NCBI GenBank assembly: GCA_036005525.1
Contig: DASYQM010000348.1
Span: 1-6,541, forward strand
DNA from: UBA9676 sp036005525
GTDB lineage: Bacteria > Actinomycetota > Actinomycetes > Streptosporangiales > Streptosporangiaceae
Length of the DNA: 6,541 nt
Reading direction: 5' to 3'
This document shows, piece after piece, positions 5,604 through 6,541 of the stretch (position 1 is its first letter; every line of letters starts with the position of its first letter). The notes below the pieces were generated by a model. The model worked only from the letters and a program-made list of their open reading frames with translations. It was not told the origin of the DNA and made no database searches. The position numbers and the translations under genes were made by a program.

Positions 5604-6541
5604 ATGGGGCTTGCCGGCCGCTCGGCCGAACTCGGTGAACTCGCCGCGCTCCTGGACCGGGCCGCCGCGGGCTTCGGCGGGGTCATCACGCTGGTGGGGG
5701 CCGCCGGTTCCGGCAAGAGTTCGCTGGCAGCGGCGGCGGCCGCGCTGGTCCGTGACCGTGGGTTCGAGGTGATCGGCGGGTCGCCCGTCCGCGGGCGGCC
5801 GGGGCGCCTTGTGTGAGCCGGGTTGCTCGACGACATCGGGGCCGGCCCGGAGGTGACCAAAGCCCTGCTTGACGACTCCGGGACACCTGACATCGGTGCG
5901 GCCGTGCGCCTGCTCGCCGCCGGAACACGCCGCCTGATCGTGGTAGACGACGTTGATCTGGGCGGCCAGGAGGCCGTCGACATGCTGGCGCTGGTCGCCG
6001 CGCGGCTGGTGACGGGCTCAACGGCGGTGCTGGCGACGGCCGCCACGCCGCTGGGGGTGGGCAGCGATATCAAGCTGGGCGGGCTTTCCGAGCGCGAGCT
6101 GGCCGCCATCATCGGTGACATGCCCGCCGAGCAGCGGCACGCCGTCTGGGTTGCCTCGCGGGGCATGCCGGGGATCGCGCGCACGCTGGCCGGCCAGCTT
6201 GCCGAGCTGCCGCCCGGCCGCGACGCCCTGGTCCAGCTCGCCCTGCACACCAACCAGTCCGGGGAGTTCCTCGGCGTCGACGATGGCGTCGTGCGGCTGC
6301 TCGAGGCGGCACTCGAGCGGGCCACCGACGACGCGAGCCGCGGCCGACTGCTCGCCCGGCTGTCCCGTGAACTGCTTGGTGATCCACTTAAGGGTTCACG
6401 GCGGCGCTCGCTGGCGGACGAGGCGCTGATGTTCGCTAACCGCGCGGGGGACGGTTCGGCCCTGGCCGAGGTGCTCGACGCGCGCCTGTACGCACTGTGG
6501 GACCCGGCGGGCGCAGGGGACCGGCTGGCCGCGGCCTCAGA
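5604..6541 (+). pseudogene. ATP-binding (STAND/LuxR-LAL-like) protein gene interrupted by in-frame TGA, 3' end beyond window
   Basis: The N-terminus MGLAGRSAELGELAALLDRA and the Walker A motif GAAGSGKS (residues 32-39) match the ATPase domain that opens large LuxR-family (LAL) regulators and related STAND proteins. The frame then meets TGA at 5814-5816 (codon 71), directly after GRPGRLV. The same frame continues with no further stop to the window end. The continuation is clearly coding-like: LLDDIGAG, Walker B-like RRLIVVDDVD (about 109-118), an STAVLATAATPLG segment, then a helical LARLSRELLGDP region. From memory of the family, Trp is usual after GRLV, so a TGG-to-TGA change is the simplest explanation; a sequencing error would look the same. 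A 70-residue product with only Walker A would not be functional, although restart at the in-frame TTG (5823) or a later GTG could make the rest. The C-terminal HTH expected for a LAL regulator lies outside the window, so the regulator call is provisional. Confidence 0.65.

Noticed and set aside
5546..5637. Small open frame of about 30 codons between the TPM-like gene and the ATPase-like gene
   Set aside because: It has no SD, overlaps the next gene's start and shows no recognisable sequence.
5814..5816. TGA read as selenocysteine
   Set aside because: The protein family is not a known selenoprotein, and no convincing SECIS-like hairpin follows; a mutated Trp codon is simpler.

Overview
The window looks like chromosomal DNA of a high-G+C actinomycete. 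G+C is very high by eye, third codon positions are strongly G/C biased, GTG starts are frequent, Shine-Dalgarno (SD) sites are strong, and one promoter looks leaderless. The protein styles (a Gly-rich-tailed TPM-like membrane protein and a LuxR/LAL-like ATP-binding protein) also fit Streptomycetales, Streptosporangiales or Frankiales relatives. The genus cannot be fixed from the sequence alone.

Left half, minus strand (about 3830 down to 1): a four-gene thiamine-pyrimidine salvage and uptake operon. In transcription order it is tenA (aminopyrimidine aminohydrolase / thiaminase II), an ABC ATPase (thiZ-like), an ABC permease (thiX-like) and a lipoprotein substrate-binding protein of the NMT1/THI5 type (thiY-like, cut by the window edge). 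The ATPase and permease overlap by 4 bp (GTGA). The expected role is import of an N-formyl-aminopyrimidine or aminopyrimidine derived from degraded thiamine, and its hydrolysis by TenA to HMP (hydroxymethylpyrimidine) for thiamine synthesis. No TPP riboswitch is recognisable in front of tenA. Instead there are two similar sigma70-type promoters (TTGACC-N18-TATCGT before tenA; TTGACT-N18-TACGAT overlapping the tenA stop). Each has a different AT-rich inverted repeat at its -10 or start site, which suggests repressor-type control. The tenA leader is long (about 230 nt) and rich in palindromes.

Middle (about 3830-4197): a gene-free stretch between the divergent genes, with two adjacent inverted repeats and no other supported feature.

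Right half, plus strand: a 425-residue secreted/membrane protein of unknown function (4212-5489). It has a signal peptide, a TPM-like extracytoplasmic domain, one transmembrane helix, a cytoplasmic Cys-containing module and a C-terminal DFGGG repeat. It is followed by the start of an ATP-binding protein (from 5604, probably LuxR/LAL or related STAND type). Its reading frame is interrupted by one in-frame TGA at 5814-5816 and then stays open to the window end, so it is either a recently broken gene or a sequencing error.

The salvage operon is well supported. The plus-strand genes have no demonstrable link to it. I see no mobile element, CRISPR array, tRNA or rRNA, and no convincing new multi-gene system. 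The most original signals are the paired promoter/operator architecture of the salvage operon, the multi-domain TPM-like protein and the interrupted ATPase.
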